Origin: Nitrospirales bacterium
GTDB lineage: Bacteria > Nitrospirota > Nitrospiria > Nitrospirales > UBA8639
DNA: 6,209 bases
Direction of reading: 5' to 3'
Assembly (NCBI GenBank): GCA_021604265.1
Contig: BQIY01000145.1
Coordinates: 1-6,209, forward strand
The notes beneath the pieces are model-generated. The model ran no database searches. It saw only the letters and a list, made by a program, of their open reading frames with translations, and was not told the DNA's origin. Shown here piece by piece: positions 1 to 6,195 of this stretch. How positions within the stretch are numbered: the stretch's first letter is position 1; each line of letters opens with the position of its first letter. Both the position numbers and the translations under genes were made by a program.

Positions 1-1
1 C

Positions 2-991
2 GTGTTTATTCCATCTCTTTCTGCCAACTCATGGCCCACCTTCAATCCTGACTATCAACTCGGCAATGAGAAAGACTATTCACCATATGAAGAACCTTCA
101 GATAGGCCTCTTCATCTCGTATTTCATGACAATGCCTTGAAAATTTTGGCCTTTCGAAGCAACGGATCTATTGAAGAATGGGATTTGACCAGTCGATCGC
201 TTACCCGAACGTTTCAGTCAAACCGCATTTTTTCGTACGTCGCGTCAATGAATAGTTTGGTCACGAAAAGTGCGATGGATAATGTCGAAATTCTCTCATT
301 GGATTCAGGCCAGATCACGCCTCTTGCGAGAGACTTTTACAGCCATAGCGCGATTGACGGGCGTGGGACATCTCTGTTGCTGACGACGGGTGGCCGGTCT
401 TTAGAACTGTGGGATCTGGCTTCGGCGCGGCTATCTCAAACGTGGGACGCGCATCGGCCAATTCGAAACGGGGTGGCGATTTCTTCCAATGGGGAATTTG
501 TCGCGGCAGCAGAGGGGACGTATGATTCTGTTGCAAGTACGTATCAGACCACCATCGAACTTTGGGAGTTCAAGCAGAAGGTGCCTCGCCTCCTCTTCAA
601 TGGAGATGAGGGGCAAGAAGCTCATGGTGTGCGGAGTATTGTGTTCTCGCCTGATGCCTCGATGATTGCGGTCGATAGTCATGTCAACGGTCATGCCGGA
701 TTGACGGTGTGGGGGACGCAATTGGGAAATCTAGTCTTGCAAGTGAGAGGGCTGGATGCCCCTTGGGTGCGCGCCCTGACTTTTTCGCCCGGAGGAGAGT
801 ATCTGGTTTCCGGCGATGAATTCGGTCACCTCATCCTGTGGAATCTTGAGCAGGAACGAGCTGTGTGGGAAGGGCAGGTAGACGGGCAAACTATTCACTC
901 GGTGACGTTTTCACCTGACGGTCAAGTCCTTGCAGCCGGCATTCAAGATTCGACCATTCAGGTTTGGGAACTGGCATTACCGCCTGATTAG
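2..991 (+). CDS. WD40-repeat beta-propeller protein, probably 5'-partial
   Basis: The visible 329 residues form a WD40 repeat protein, a scaffold fold used for protein-protein contacts. Seven closing-strand motifs can be counted: EWD (59-61), a degenerate one near 97-101, LWD (136-138), LWE (187-189), VWG (236-238), LWN (279-281) and VWE (321-323). Typical FSPD/FSPG turns precede the later blades (near 215, 261 and 303). A full seven-bladed propeller is therefore present, and only a leader or N-terminal domain could be missing. The frame is open to the window edge. The GTG at position 2 is the first possible start, but no ribosome binding site can be seen, so I treat the gene as partial. Cellular location cannot be judged without the N-terminus. 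It is convergent with the minus-strand block, and its TAG stop at 989-991 overlaps the stop of a small minus-strand ORF. Binding partner and function are unknown. Confidence 0.88.
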   Translation: MFIPSLSANSWPTFNPDYQLGNEKDYSPYEEPSDRPLHLVFHDNALKILAFRSNGSIEEWDLTSRSLTRTFQSNRIFSYVASMNSLVTKSAMDNVEILSLDSGQITPLARDFYSHSAIDGRGTSLLLTTGGRSLELWDLASARLSQTWDAHRPIRNGVAISSNGEFVAAAEGTYDSVASTYQTTIELWEFKQKVPRLLFNGDEGQEAHGVRSIVFSPDASMIAVDSHVNGHAGLTVWGTQLGNLVLQVRGLDAPWVRALTFSPGGEYLVSGDEFGHLILWNLEQERAVWEGQVDGQTIHSVTFSPDGQVLAAGIQDSTIQVWELALPPD

Positions 992-1251
992 TTGGCAGGA
1001 ATGTCATTCGAATGAAACTCCAACTCTTTCAGCAGGGCGATAACCGTCGATTGAAGGTCAGGGGTTTGATCGATGGAAGGCTTCGTCTGACGCGGCTGGT
1101 TTGGGGGTTGATTCTGGTTGAAAAGATGCCCCAATTCCTCTACCTTGTCTGTGAATCCATGCAGCTCAACTTCTCGATTCTCGTTGGTCCTGTCTTGTCG
1201 GGGTCTATCATTTCCTAACAATGGTTGTCGATGTTTCAGTGGTGACCTCAT
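988..1251 (-). CDS. Small hydrophilic hypothetical protein (87 aa), possibly the 3' part of a frameshifted gene
   Basis: I recognise no family. The product is hydrophilic and rich in Gln, Asn, Pro and Arg in its first two thirds. Two stretches look helical: around 31-45 (ELHGFTDKVEELGHLF) and around 66-80 (LQSTVIALLKELEF). Codon choice in the second half looks like the neighbouring genes. The ATG at 1249-1251 has a TGAGG sequence 8 nt upstream (1260-1264). It is the only standard start, although the frame stays open for about 23 more codons upstream. That open extension, and the preceding 40-codon ORF in another frame, raise the possibility that both are parts of one exported protein of about 130 residues split by a one-base shift. 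The TAA stop (988-990) overlaps the WD40 stop, leaving no intergenic gap. It would be the last gene of the minus-strand block. It may also be a chance ORF. Confidence 0.42.
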   Translation of the reverse strand: MRSPLKHRQPLLGNDRPRQDRTNENREVELHGFTDKVEELGHLFNQNQPPNQPRQTKPSIDQTPDLQSTVIALLKELEFHSNDIPAN

Positions 1252-1259
1252 GATCTCAG

Positions 1260-1264
1260 CCTCA
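1260..1264 (-). promoter_or_regulatory. Possible ribosome binding site of the 87-aa ORF
   Basis: TGAGG on the minus strand, 8 nt before the ATG at 1251. It overlaps the stop codon of the preceding 40-codon ORF, which would suit coupled translation. Confidence 0.3.
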
Positions 1265-1384
1265 GTGGCTGGTGAATGGGCAGACGAATGTGAGCGTGTC
1301 TGAGGCCGTGCACGTGACGTTCATCGGACTCGTCACGAAAATGAGCGCGGCCATTGCGATACTGATAGGTGTCCATGTTGACAT
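1262..1384 (-). CDS. Candidate 40-aa small ORF with signal-peptide-like sequence
   Basis: A short ORF whose ATG directly follows the HupE TAA stop (TAAATG). A GGGAG sequence lies 8 nt upstream of it, inside the HupE 3' end (1393-1397). The product starts MSTWTPISIAMAALIFVTSP, a short polar start followed by a hydrophobic core, then a small-residue region (about NVTCTA) that could be a signal peptidase site. It contains two cysteines. It ends at a TGA (1262-1264) that overlaps the ribosome binding site of the next small ORF, only 10 nt before that ORF's ATG. Either it is a very small exported or membrane peptide, or it is the 5' end of a gene that continued into the 988-1251 frame before a one-base shift. 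The reading is based on start context and hydrophobicity only, so it is tentative. Confidence 0.3.
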   Translation of the reverse strand: MSTWTPISIAMAALIFVTSPMNVTCTASDTLTFVCPFTSH

Positions 1385-2527
1385 TTACCATGCTCCCATT
1401 CCCAGGCTGATATCCATGCTCCGTTCCAAGAACCAAACCAATGCAACGAAAGCAATCACCACGGAGCCAACATTGACGACGACACGCTGATAGGACCAGG
1501 AATGACGAATCAAGAAGGCCAGAGGAATAAACAGCCCAACAATGAAGACCTGCCCAAGTTCCACGCCGAAATTAAATCCCGCTAGAGCTAGAGCCAATGA
1601 TTTCCCCGGTAGCCCTAAGTCGACGAGAACGGATGCAAATCCCACCCCATGAATCAATCCAAAGATAAATGTCATGACCCATAAGCGGGCGCGAAGTACT
1701 GGATAGAGGTTGTGGAGTGCGGCGATGAGGACGGAGGCGGCAATGGTGGATTCGACCCAACGTGCCGGAAGGCTTACAAGATTGAAGACCGCTAGACTCA
1801 ATGTGATGGAGTGGGCTACGGTAAAGGCTGTAACAATTTTCAAAACCGTCCAGAATGCTGGAGCGAATGATTCGACTGCATGCCACCTTCCTCCCTCCCA
1901 CCATAAGACGGCAGGTAAAAGAAGACTGAGTAAAAAAAGTATATGGTCATACCCAATCCAGATATGCCAGACGCCTTCTCGACTAAATTGGAGAAACTCA
2001 TGCCAGGGGGAACTTTTTTTGAGGTCAAGTTGAATCGTTCGTTGCTCAGGACTTAATACCCCGGTTTGCACCTGGCCATCGTACTCGACTTGTACGAGCC
2101 CGCGATGAAGCGGATCTAGGTCAAAGAGCAAGCCGTATCCTATTTCCAATATTCTCAAGGCTTCAGGACAGATAACAGAAAAACGCAGAACTTCATAGGC
2201 TCCGTCAGTGTGATGATCGACAAGATGTTTCGTGTCGTTGACCCAACATCTAGCGCCATCTCCACGTATGTGAAGACGAGACAGTGCGTAATTGGCAATG
2301 GCTTGATGTCTGGTTCGAAGTTCTCCCCATGTAATGTGTCCGTCGTTGTTGCCATCTAATCCGATTGCGTAATCCAGGTCGCGTAAGGCGATGTCCCATT
2401 GACCTTGAAGGGTTTCACCCTGAATCTGTAAACGTACATAACTGTCGCTGGCTTTGTGAGCGAAGGCAAACTCGGAGCATAGAAGCAGAAGGATGCAGGT
2501 GAGAAGAGAGATTGAATCATGCTTCAT
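1385..2527 (-). CDS. HupE/UreJ-family membrane protein with exported EF-hand domain
   Basis: A 380-aa integral membrane protein of the HupE/UreJ type, a family linked to hydrogenase and urease maturation and thought to handle nickel or a similar metal. Residues 1-24 form a signal peptide ending in FAFA before HKASDSY. Residues 25-185 are a soluble, presumably extracytoplasmic domain with a canonical EF-hand loop at 58-69 (D58, N60, D62, G63, I65, E69). About six membrane helices follow (roughly 194-375). Family-type motifs include GVWHIWIGYDHILFL (H188, D194, H195), FTVAHS (H239), VES (E258-S260), ALHN (H272), GLIHGVGFAS (H293) and FNFGVELGQ. No hydrogenase or urease gene is nearby, so the metal and role are unproven. 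The ATG at 2525-2527 shares one base with the TPR gene's TGA (TGATG). A GTG one codon upstream is the alternative start. There is no strong ribosome binding site, so translation is probably coupled to the TPR gene. Confidence 0.9.
   Translation of the reverse strand: MKHDSISLLTCILLLLCSEFAFAHKASDSYVRLQIQGETLQGQWDIALRDLDYAIGLDGNNDGHITWGELRTRHQAIANYALSRLHIRGDGARCWVNDTKHLVDHHTDGAYEVLRFSVICPEALRILEIGYGLLFDLDPLHRGLVQVEYDGQVQTGVLSPEQRTIQLDLKKSSPWHEFLQFSREGVWHIWIGYDHILFLLSLLLPAVLWWEGGRWHAVESFAPAFWTVLKIVTAFTVAHSITLSLAVFNLVSLPARWVESTIAASVLIAALHNLYPVLRARLWVMTFIFGLIHGVGFASVLVDLGLPGKSLALALAGFNFGVELGQVFIVGLFIPLAFLIRHSWSYQRVVVNVGSVVIAFVALVWFLERSMDISLGMGAW
1393..1397 (-). promoter_or_regulatory. Possible ribosome binding site of the 40-codon ORF
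   Basis: GGGAG on the minus strand within the last codons of the HupE gene, 8 nt before the ATG at 1384. The good spacing is the main support for a start right after the HupE stop. Confidence 0.3.
2321..2356 (-). other. EF-hand calcium-binding loop in the HupE-like protein
   Basis: Twelve codons (residues 58-69) encode DGNNDGHITWGE. This matches the EF-hand pattern: acidic or Asn side chains at loop positions 1, 3 and 5, Gly at 6, a hydrophobic residue at 8 and Glu at 12. It lies in the exported domain, so calcium would be sensed or used for stability outside the cytoplasm. A partner EF-hand is not evident nearby. Confidence 0.75.
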
Positions 2528-3714
2528 CACAACTGTCCGACCAGTTTCTCAAGTTGTGCATCTTCAAGATTGTTCGACGTGACCCAATTGACAATGCGTT
2601 GAGCCGCAGACCAATCTCCGCTTTGAAGAGCTGCTTCTAAGAGAATCCGAGCATCCCAGGGTTCTCGTTGAATGTCCCAGTTTTTCTTTGCCAGCTTTAA
2701 CGCTTGACCGGGTCGGTGTAAGAGATGAAGACGGAAGCGAGCCTCTTCTCTAAGATGTCGTGTTTCCCCTCTCAATCCGTTTTCTGTAAAACGAGCCTTG
2801 AGCATTTCGATGCGGTGTTGGAGTGTTGACGTGTTGAGTTGCTGTTCCGCTAGGGCCAGGCGCAGTAATAGCCCGTCAGGCAGTACCTTATTCTTAAGTA
2901 ATCTTTGAACTTCTGTGGGTCGACTTTGATCCAACAAAAAATCGCTATATGCCCCTAACAGATAGGTGTCCTCTGAGTTAACGGCTAGAGATTTTTTAAA
3001 ATATTCCTCTGCTTCTGAATATTTTCCCAGCCGTGTAGCTGTTTCAGCCAGAATGGTTAATGACCAAAGCTTCTCTTGCGGTGGAGACGAGGCGTCTTGC
3101 TCGATCCTTCTCTGTAAGACCTGATAGCTTTCCAGTGCACGACCGTTCAGGTTGACTGCATTGGCTATGCATGTTGATGAAAGCCATGCGTTGGCAAGCC
3201 GAAGGAGAGGCACACAACTTTGACGAGCTTTGCGATAATTCCCACGAACTTGATGAATGACCGATTGAGTGAGCCATGCTTGGACATTATTGGGTTGTGC
3301 CTGAATAATTCGAGCAAGGTCTTGGAGCGCGCGGTCAAAATTATGACCGCGCTGTAGAAGGGTTGCACGGATGAGGAGCACTTCCTGGGGAGGTTCTTCC
3401 ACGTTCCACCAGGGCGTAAGTGCCGCCTGGGCATAGCCGTCATAACGAGGGTCAGCATGTGTGCGTCCTAAATGAATGTAGGCGCGTGCAAGACGAAGCG
3501 CGAGTGTGAGGTCATCGGGATTGCGTGATAATTGGGTTCGAAGTTCGTGAAGTTTTTTGATGTGAGGGTTGTGTGCAGCAGGAAGTTGTTCTAAAACGAC
3601 AGAATCTTTTTGCGGAATATATGGTTCTGCATGGAGATTGTTTGATGTGCCTAAGAGTAAGGCAACGCCCAAACTCATGAGGAACGTTTTCATGAACGTG
3701 GTGATGATGGTCAT
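2527..3714 (-). CDS. Exported tetratricopeptide-repeat (TPR) protein
   Basis: A 395-aa protein made mostly of helix-turn-helix TPR-like repeats, an architecture for protein-protein scaffolding. Residues 1-29 look like a signal peptide (hydrophobic core LMSLGVALLLGTS, cleavage near LHA before EPYIPQ), so the protein should be periplasmic or secreted. TPR-like segments can be seen at about 51-84, 111-143, 144-175, 215-249, 250-275 and 353-382; the best is the one containing RLGKYSEAEEYFKKSL. The ATG at 3712-3714 was chosen because GGGAG lies 9 nt upstream. An in-frame GTG at 3733-3735 would add seven residues that do not fit a signal peptide. A Met seven codons further in lacks a ribosome binding site. 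It sits 67 nt after the DUF4331 gene and is coupled to the HupE-like gene downstream, so it probably serves those two proteins. Its exact partner is unknown. Confidence 0.87.
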   Translation of the reverse strand: MTIITTFMKTFLMSLGVALLLGTSNNLHAEPYIPQKDSVVLEQLPAAHNPHIKKLHELRTQLSRNPDDLTLALRLARAYIHLGRTHADPRYDGYAQAALTPWWNVEEPPQEVLLIRATLLQRGHNFDRALQDLARIIQAQPNNVQAWLTQSVIHQVRGNYRKARQSCVPLLRLANAWLSSTCIANAVNLNGRALESYQVLQRRIEQDASSPPQEKLWSLTILAETATRLGKYSEAEEYFKKSLAVNSEDTYLLGAYSDFLLDQSRPTEVQRLLKNKVLPDGLLLRLALAEQQLNTSTLQHRIEMLKARFTENGLRGETRHLREEARFRLHLLHRPGQALKLAKKNWDIQREPWDARILLEAALQSGDWSAAQRIVNWVTSNNLEDAQLEKLVGQL

Positions 3715-3723
3715 GGCCTGTAT

Positions 3724-3728
3724 CTCCC
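3724..3728 (-). promoter_or_regulatory. Ribosome binding site of the TPR gene
   Basis: GGGAG on the minus strand, 9 nt before the ATG at 3714. It decides this start over the upstream GTG at 3735, which lies 5' of the site. Confidence 0.5.
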
Positions 3729-3734
3729 ATTCCA

Positions 3735-3774
3735 CTCAACCTTCTTTGGGCCATGAACGCCGAGTAGGGTTGAG
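3735..3774 (-). repeat. Inverted repeat in the DUF4331-TPR gap
   Basis: Arms ctcaacc (3735-3741) and ggttgag (3768-3774) are perfectly complementary over 7 bp with a 26-nt loop. It lies just after the DUF4331 stop and before the TPR ribosome binding site, in the only true gap of the minus-strand block. No T-run follows, so it is not a classical terminator. It could be an RNA-processing or attenuation hairpin, or chance. Confidence 0.25.
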
Positions 3775-3781
3775 CCTGGTC

Positions 3782-5302
3782 TTAACTGCACGGATTGATT
3801 CCGAGTTCATCACAATCAATATGCTGACGGTTTCGCCCATCATGTGGTGTTGGAAGAAATGGGAAAACCTTGTATATTCCATTGTCTGTGACATTGGAGC
3901 CTGGAGCGTCTTCAAGGAAATTGACGCCATCGCCAACACGGTTGTCGATAAACGCTTGTCCGCCTACGACTCGAGTTGCGATATCTGTCACGTCATCATT
4001 GGGACGACGTCCATTGGGAAATCCTGCAGGATCACCACCAAGTGCCCCCAGTCGTTTTTGCTTGTCAGGAGATGTCGGCGGAATGCTGAGGTCTACGCGG
4101 AGTAGCTCTGAACAAGGATTGCCGCAATTCATTCCATTTAACGGCTGTCCTGGATATTTCAGAAACACTTGCATGAGATCGGTTCGTGGTGTGGTTGGTA
4201 CAGGAAGTTTAAAAATCAAGTTCAATGCTGTTGCGAGCGAAGGCGCCTTAAAGAATTCTTGAAACTGTGATTCGTCTTTCGGCTTAGACGCATTCCATTT
4301 ATCTTTGTTTGGGGTGTCGATAATTAATTCATTGACTAGTGGATTGGCCATTCTGGAAATTTGTACAAATTTTCCGACATGAAAAGATTTGCCTTGACTT
4401 CGTAATATTTTGATTTGTTTTTTACTTGTGGACGCATACATACCGATCACAGGTTTGCCGCTTGCACCTCTCGATGTCGCATCGGTGATAATCTGCTTCA
4501 TGGGAATTTCAATGGCGATGCTGTTGATATTGAAACCGCTGAAACGATTGACTCCGAATGGATTCTCTGCGTCATTGTCATCTTCCTCCGGAGTGAGCGC
4601 GGGAACCGGGCGTCGTAGGTTCACTGTGTCGAAGACCGCTCCTAAGTCAATGTAAAAGGTCTCGGCGCGTTGCCCCGCAAAGACACGAATATCTTTTGAA
4701 TGATCTGTGTAAATGCCTTGCGCTGCCAAGTCTTCATAATTTGGCATGGTGAACGGCCCGACGTTTGATGGGACGGCTACCAGCGTTTGACCTCGAAATA
4801 GTTTTTTGCGTTGTTTCCCACGAACCTCGGTCACGGTATACGTTTGTCGCCGGGTTAACCCTTCTGATCCAGGTCCGTCCAATGCCGTAATCCCTTGCAA
4901 GCCGGGAACCGTCGCGGCATCGATATTTTGATTACCGACAAAAGCTAAGGGAAAGTTCAGTGATCCCAGGGCCGGGCGGGTTTTCGTCTTGAAATCAAAT
5001 TGATAGACGATGTCCTCGGCCTTTCCGTCTTGATTATTGTCTACATGGATTTCATAACGAATGTTATCATCAAACGAAAAATAGTTTGGCCCGTCTGCTG
5101 GATCCTGGCCGGGTATGACGTTGAGTATAAAAACCACCTTCTCGGGGTCTTCCCAACTTCGAAAGGCATACACATCAGTGTTGTCCGCAGCCGGTTCAAA
5201 TGCAATCAAGGGAGCTTCTCGGTGACTGGCACTGAAGGCGGGAACCGCCATACTTGCCGTCAGCATCAGAGCTGCTAGAGTCTGTCCATTCAAGCTTCTC
5301 AT
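3782..5302 (-). CDS. DUF4331 family exported protein
   Basis: A 506-aa protein of the DUF4331 family, whose function is unknown. Residues 1-25 are a signal peptide (hydrophobic core LAALMLTASMAVPA). The mature start carries the family hallmark SHREAPLIAF followed by ADNTDVYAF. Other family-like features are FDDNIRYEIHVD, an acidic loop at 88-97 (D88, N90, D92, G93, D97), GRRPNDDVTDIA (about 431-442) and GDGVNFLEDAPG near the C-terminus. Four cysteines (393, 397, 497, 505) could form two disulfides in the envelope. The frame stays open to 5425, but the ATG at 5302 is chosen because AGGAGG lies 7 nt upstream and a signal peptide follows at once. This ATG overlaps the PEP-CTERM stop (ATGA), so the two genes are probably translated together. 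The family assignment is firm; any role in metal binding or surface assembly is inference. Confidence 0.93.
   Translation of the reverse strand: MRSLNGQTLAALMLTASMAVPAFSASHREAPLIAFEPAADNTDVYAFRSWEDPEKVVFILNVIPGQDPADGPNYFSFDDNIRYEIHVDNNQDGKAEDIVYQFDFKTKTRPALGSLNFPLAFVGNQNIDAATVPGLQGITALDGPGSEGLTRRQTYTVTEVRGKQRKKLFRGQTLVAVPSNVGPFTMPNYEDLAAQGIYTDHSKDIRVFAGQRAETFYIDLGAVFDTVNLRRPVPALTPEEDDNDAENPFGVNRFSGFNINSIAIEIPMKQIITDATSRGASGKPVIGMYASTSKKQIKILRSQGKSFHVGKFVQISRMANPLVNELIIDTPNKDKWNASKPKDESQFQEFFKAPSLATALNLIFKLPVPTTPRTDLMQVFLKYPGQPLNGMNCGNPCSELLRVDLSIPPTSPDKQKRLGALGGDPAGFPNGRRPNDDVTDIATRVVGGQAFIDNRVGDGVNFLEDAPGSNVTDNGIYKVFPFLPTPHDGRNRQHIDCDELGINPCS
5012..5041 (-). other. Acidic calcium-type loop in the DUF4331 protein
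   Basis: Residues 88-97, DNNQDGKAED, follow a D-x-N-x-D-G pattern seen in many calcium-binding loops. It is shorter than a full 12-residue EF-hand. Calcium binding is an inference from the pattern. Confidence 0.45.
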
Positions 5303-6183
5303 GTCAGGACCTCCTGAAAATGTGAATAGTTGTCGGTAGCATATCTCGGTCTGCTTGATGAATGGTGGGCATCGTTCAGAAATCCTTGTGTCAGATGTCC
5401 CGCTTTCCATTGTTGTGTGCGCCATCGCATGAATACGGTCCCGAGCAGTCCGAGACCAAACAAGACCAGTGTTGATGGTTCAGGCACAGGTGCGGTTGCC
5501 GTTGCCACTCCTGCTGCGTTGACGGTGAGGTTCAAGACATCCGATTCACCTGGAAGAAGATAGATGGAGAATGGTTGAGTCCCATTATCCGTAAGCAGCC
5601 CACTCATGAAATCTGAGTCTGCACTCACAGTAAGATCAAGCACAGAGTGATCGCGATCGCTTTCGAGAAAAATTTCACTGACTGCTGTAGCGAATTGCAC
5701 ATTGGTATGCGTGGCGTTCGCATCGACTAAATACGACCAATCTGCCTCGAAGTCGATCGTATATGATTCGGTTTGAGAAAAGTTATTGATTGAAAGAATT
5801 CCCTGAGTAAAAGCCAATGATAAGGCGGTTCCCATTAGGGCTTCCCCTGTGACAATTGCTTGTTGAGAAAGACCATTGCCGACGCTCAGATCATTCATGT
5901 TTTGGCCAATGACCGCAGCGTCGGCAAATTGATCGGCAAATGCGTTGCCGGTGATCATCGACTCTTGGGCAATGACGGATGCATTGCCTGCAATGAATAC
6001 GTCATGAGGTTTTGATACAAGTCGTCTAGAATGACTTGAAAAGCCGGTAATGCTGACGTCGACAAGCGTGATGGCGTGATAGATTGTGTTCGCATGCGAG
6101 AACGTTGGGATGCTGAGGGTCAAACAGAATGTGATGGCTGAGATTATTGGTAAGGTTCCACGCATTCGACGAAACTGGTTCAT
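5299..6183 (-). CDS. PEP-CTERM sorting-domain protein with C-terminal extension
   Basis: A 294-aa exported protein. A signal peptide covers about residues 1-31 (basic start NQFRRMR, hydrophobic core, end SHA). The body (about 32-230) is rich in small, polar and beta-forming residues and has no recognised enzymatic domain. A PEP-CTERM signal follows at 233-255: VPEPST, a hydrophobic helix, then the basic cluster MRWR. In this system an exosortase cleaves at the motif and the protein is released or anchored at the cell surface, often in exopolysaccharide-producing bacteria. Unusually, 39 residues follow the basic cluster, where such proteins normally end within a few residues. The ATG at 6183 has GGGAG 7 nt upstream; the ATG at 6186 and a TTG at 6189 are alternatives. 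The TGA stop overlaps the DUF4331 start. It is the first visible gene of the block. Its ligand is unknown, and no exosortase gene lies in the window. Confidence 0.9.
   Translation of the reverse strand: MNQFRRMRGTLPIISAITFCLTLSIPTFSHANTIYHAITLVDVSITGFSSHSRRLVSKPHDVFIAGNASVIAQESMITGNAFADQFADAAVIGQNMNDLSVGNGLSQQAIVTGEALMGTALSLAFTQGILSINNFSQTESYTIDFEADWSYLVDANATHTNVQFATAVSEIFLESDRDHSVLDLTVSADSDFMSGLLTDNGTQPFSIYLLPGESDVLNLTVNAAGVATATAPVPEPSTLVLFGLGLLGTVFMRWRTQQWKAGHLTQGFLNDAHHSSSRPRYATDNYSHFQEVLT
5310..5315 (-). promoter_or_regulatory. Strong ribosome binding site of the DUF4331 gene
   Basis: AGGAGG on the minus strand, 7 nt before the ATG at 5302 and inside the 3' end of the PEP-CTERM gene. It fixes the DUF4331 start and rules out the longer reading from 5425. 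Confidence 0.85.
5419..5487 (-). other. PEP-CTERM protein-sorting signal
   Basis: This stretch encodes residues 233-255 of the upstream gene: the VPEPST motif, a membrane-spanning LVLFGLGLLGTVF helix and a short basic MRWR cluster. These three parts in this order define the exosortase target signal. Confidence 0.92.
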
Positions 6184-6190
6184 CATCAAT

Positions 6191-6195
6191 CTCCC
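6191..6195 (-). promoter_or_regulatory. Ribosome binding site of the PEP-CTERM gene
   Basis: GGGAG on the minus strand, 7 nt before the ATG at 6183 and 4 nt before the ATG at 6186. The spacing favours the second ATG. No promoter can be seen because only 20 nt remain before the window edge. Confidence 0.55.

Noticed and set aside
1004..1015. A perfect 12-bp palindrome, tcattcgaatga, flanked by agttgg/ccaact (990-995 and 1020-1025)
   Set aside because: It was considered as a bidirectional terminator, but it has few GC pairs and no T-run on either side.
1012..1218. A plus-strand ORF of 68 codons
   Set aside because: It is antisense to the better-looking 87-codon ORF and has no clear ribosome binding site.
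1248..1436. A 62-codon minus-strand ORF overlapping the HupE 3' end and ending in ATGA at the 87-codon ORF
   Set aside because: The product is a His/Arg-rich string with no fold signal, and the HupE frame covers its first third. The 40-codon ORF in the HupE frame has better start context. It remains a weak alternative.
1578..1592. Short direct repeat gctagagctagagcc
   Set aside because: It is explained by the Leu-Ala-Leu-Ala stretch of a HupE membrane helix.
3715..3735. GTG start of the TPR gene at 3735
   Set aside because: It lies upstream of the best ribosome binding site and adds an acidic start that does not suit a signal peptide.
3569..4105. A 178-codon plus-strand ORF
   Set aside because: It is a shadow running across the antisense of two clear genes (TPR and DUF4331) and their gap, with no family-like features.
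5303..5425. Longer N-terminus for the DUF4331 protein, starting at 5425
   Set aside because: The added 41 residues overlap the PEP-CTERM gene in another frame and would bury the signal peptide. AGGAGG and the signal peptide both point to the ATG at 5302.
5649..5660. gatcgcgatcgc, containing the octamer GCGATCGC known as HIP1 in cyanobacteria
   Set aside because: I noticed only one copy, and it lies inside a coding region, so it does not indicate a cyanobacterium.
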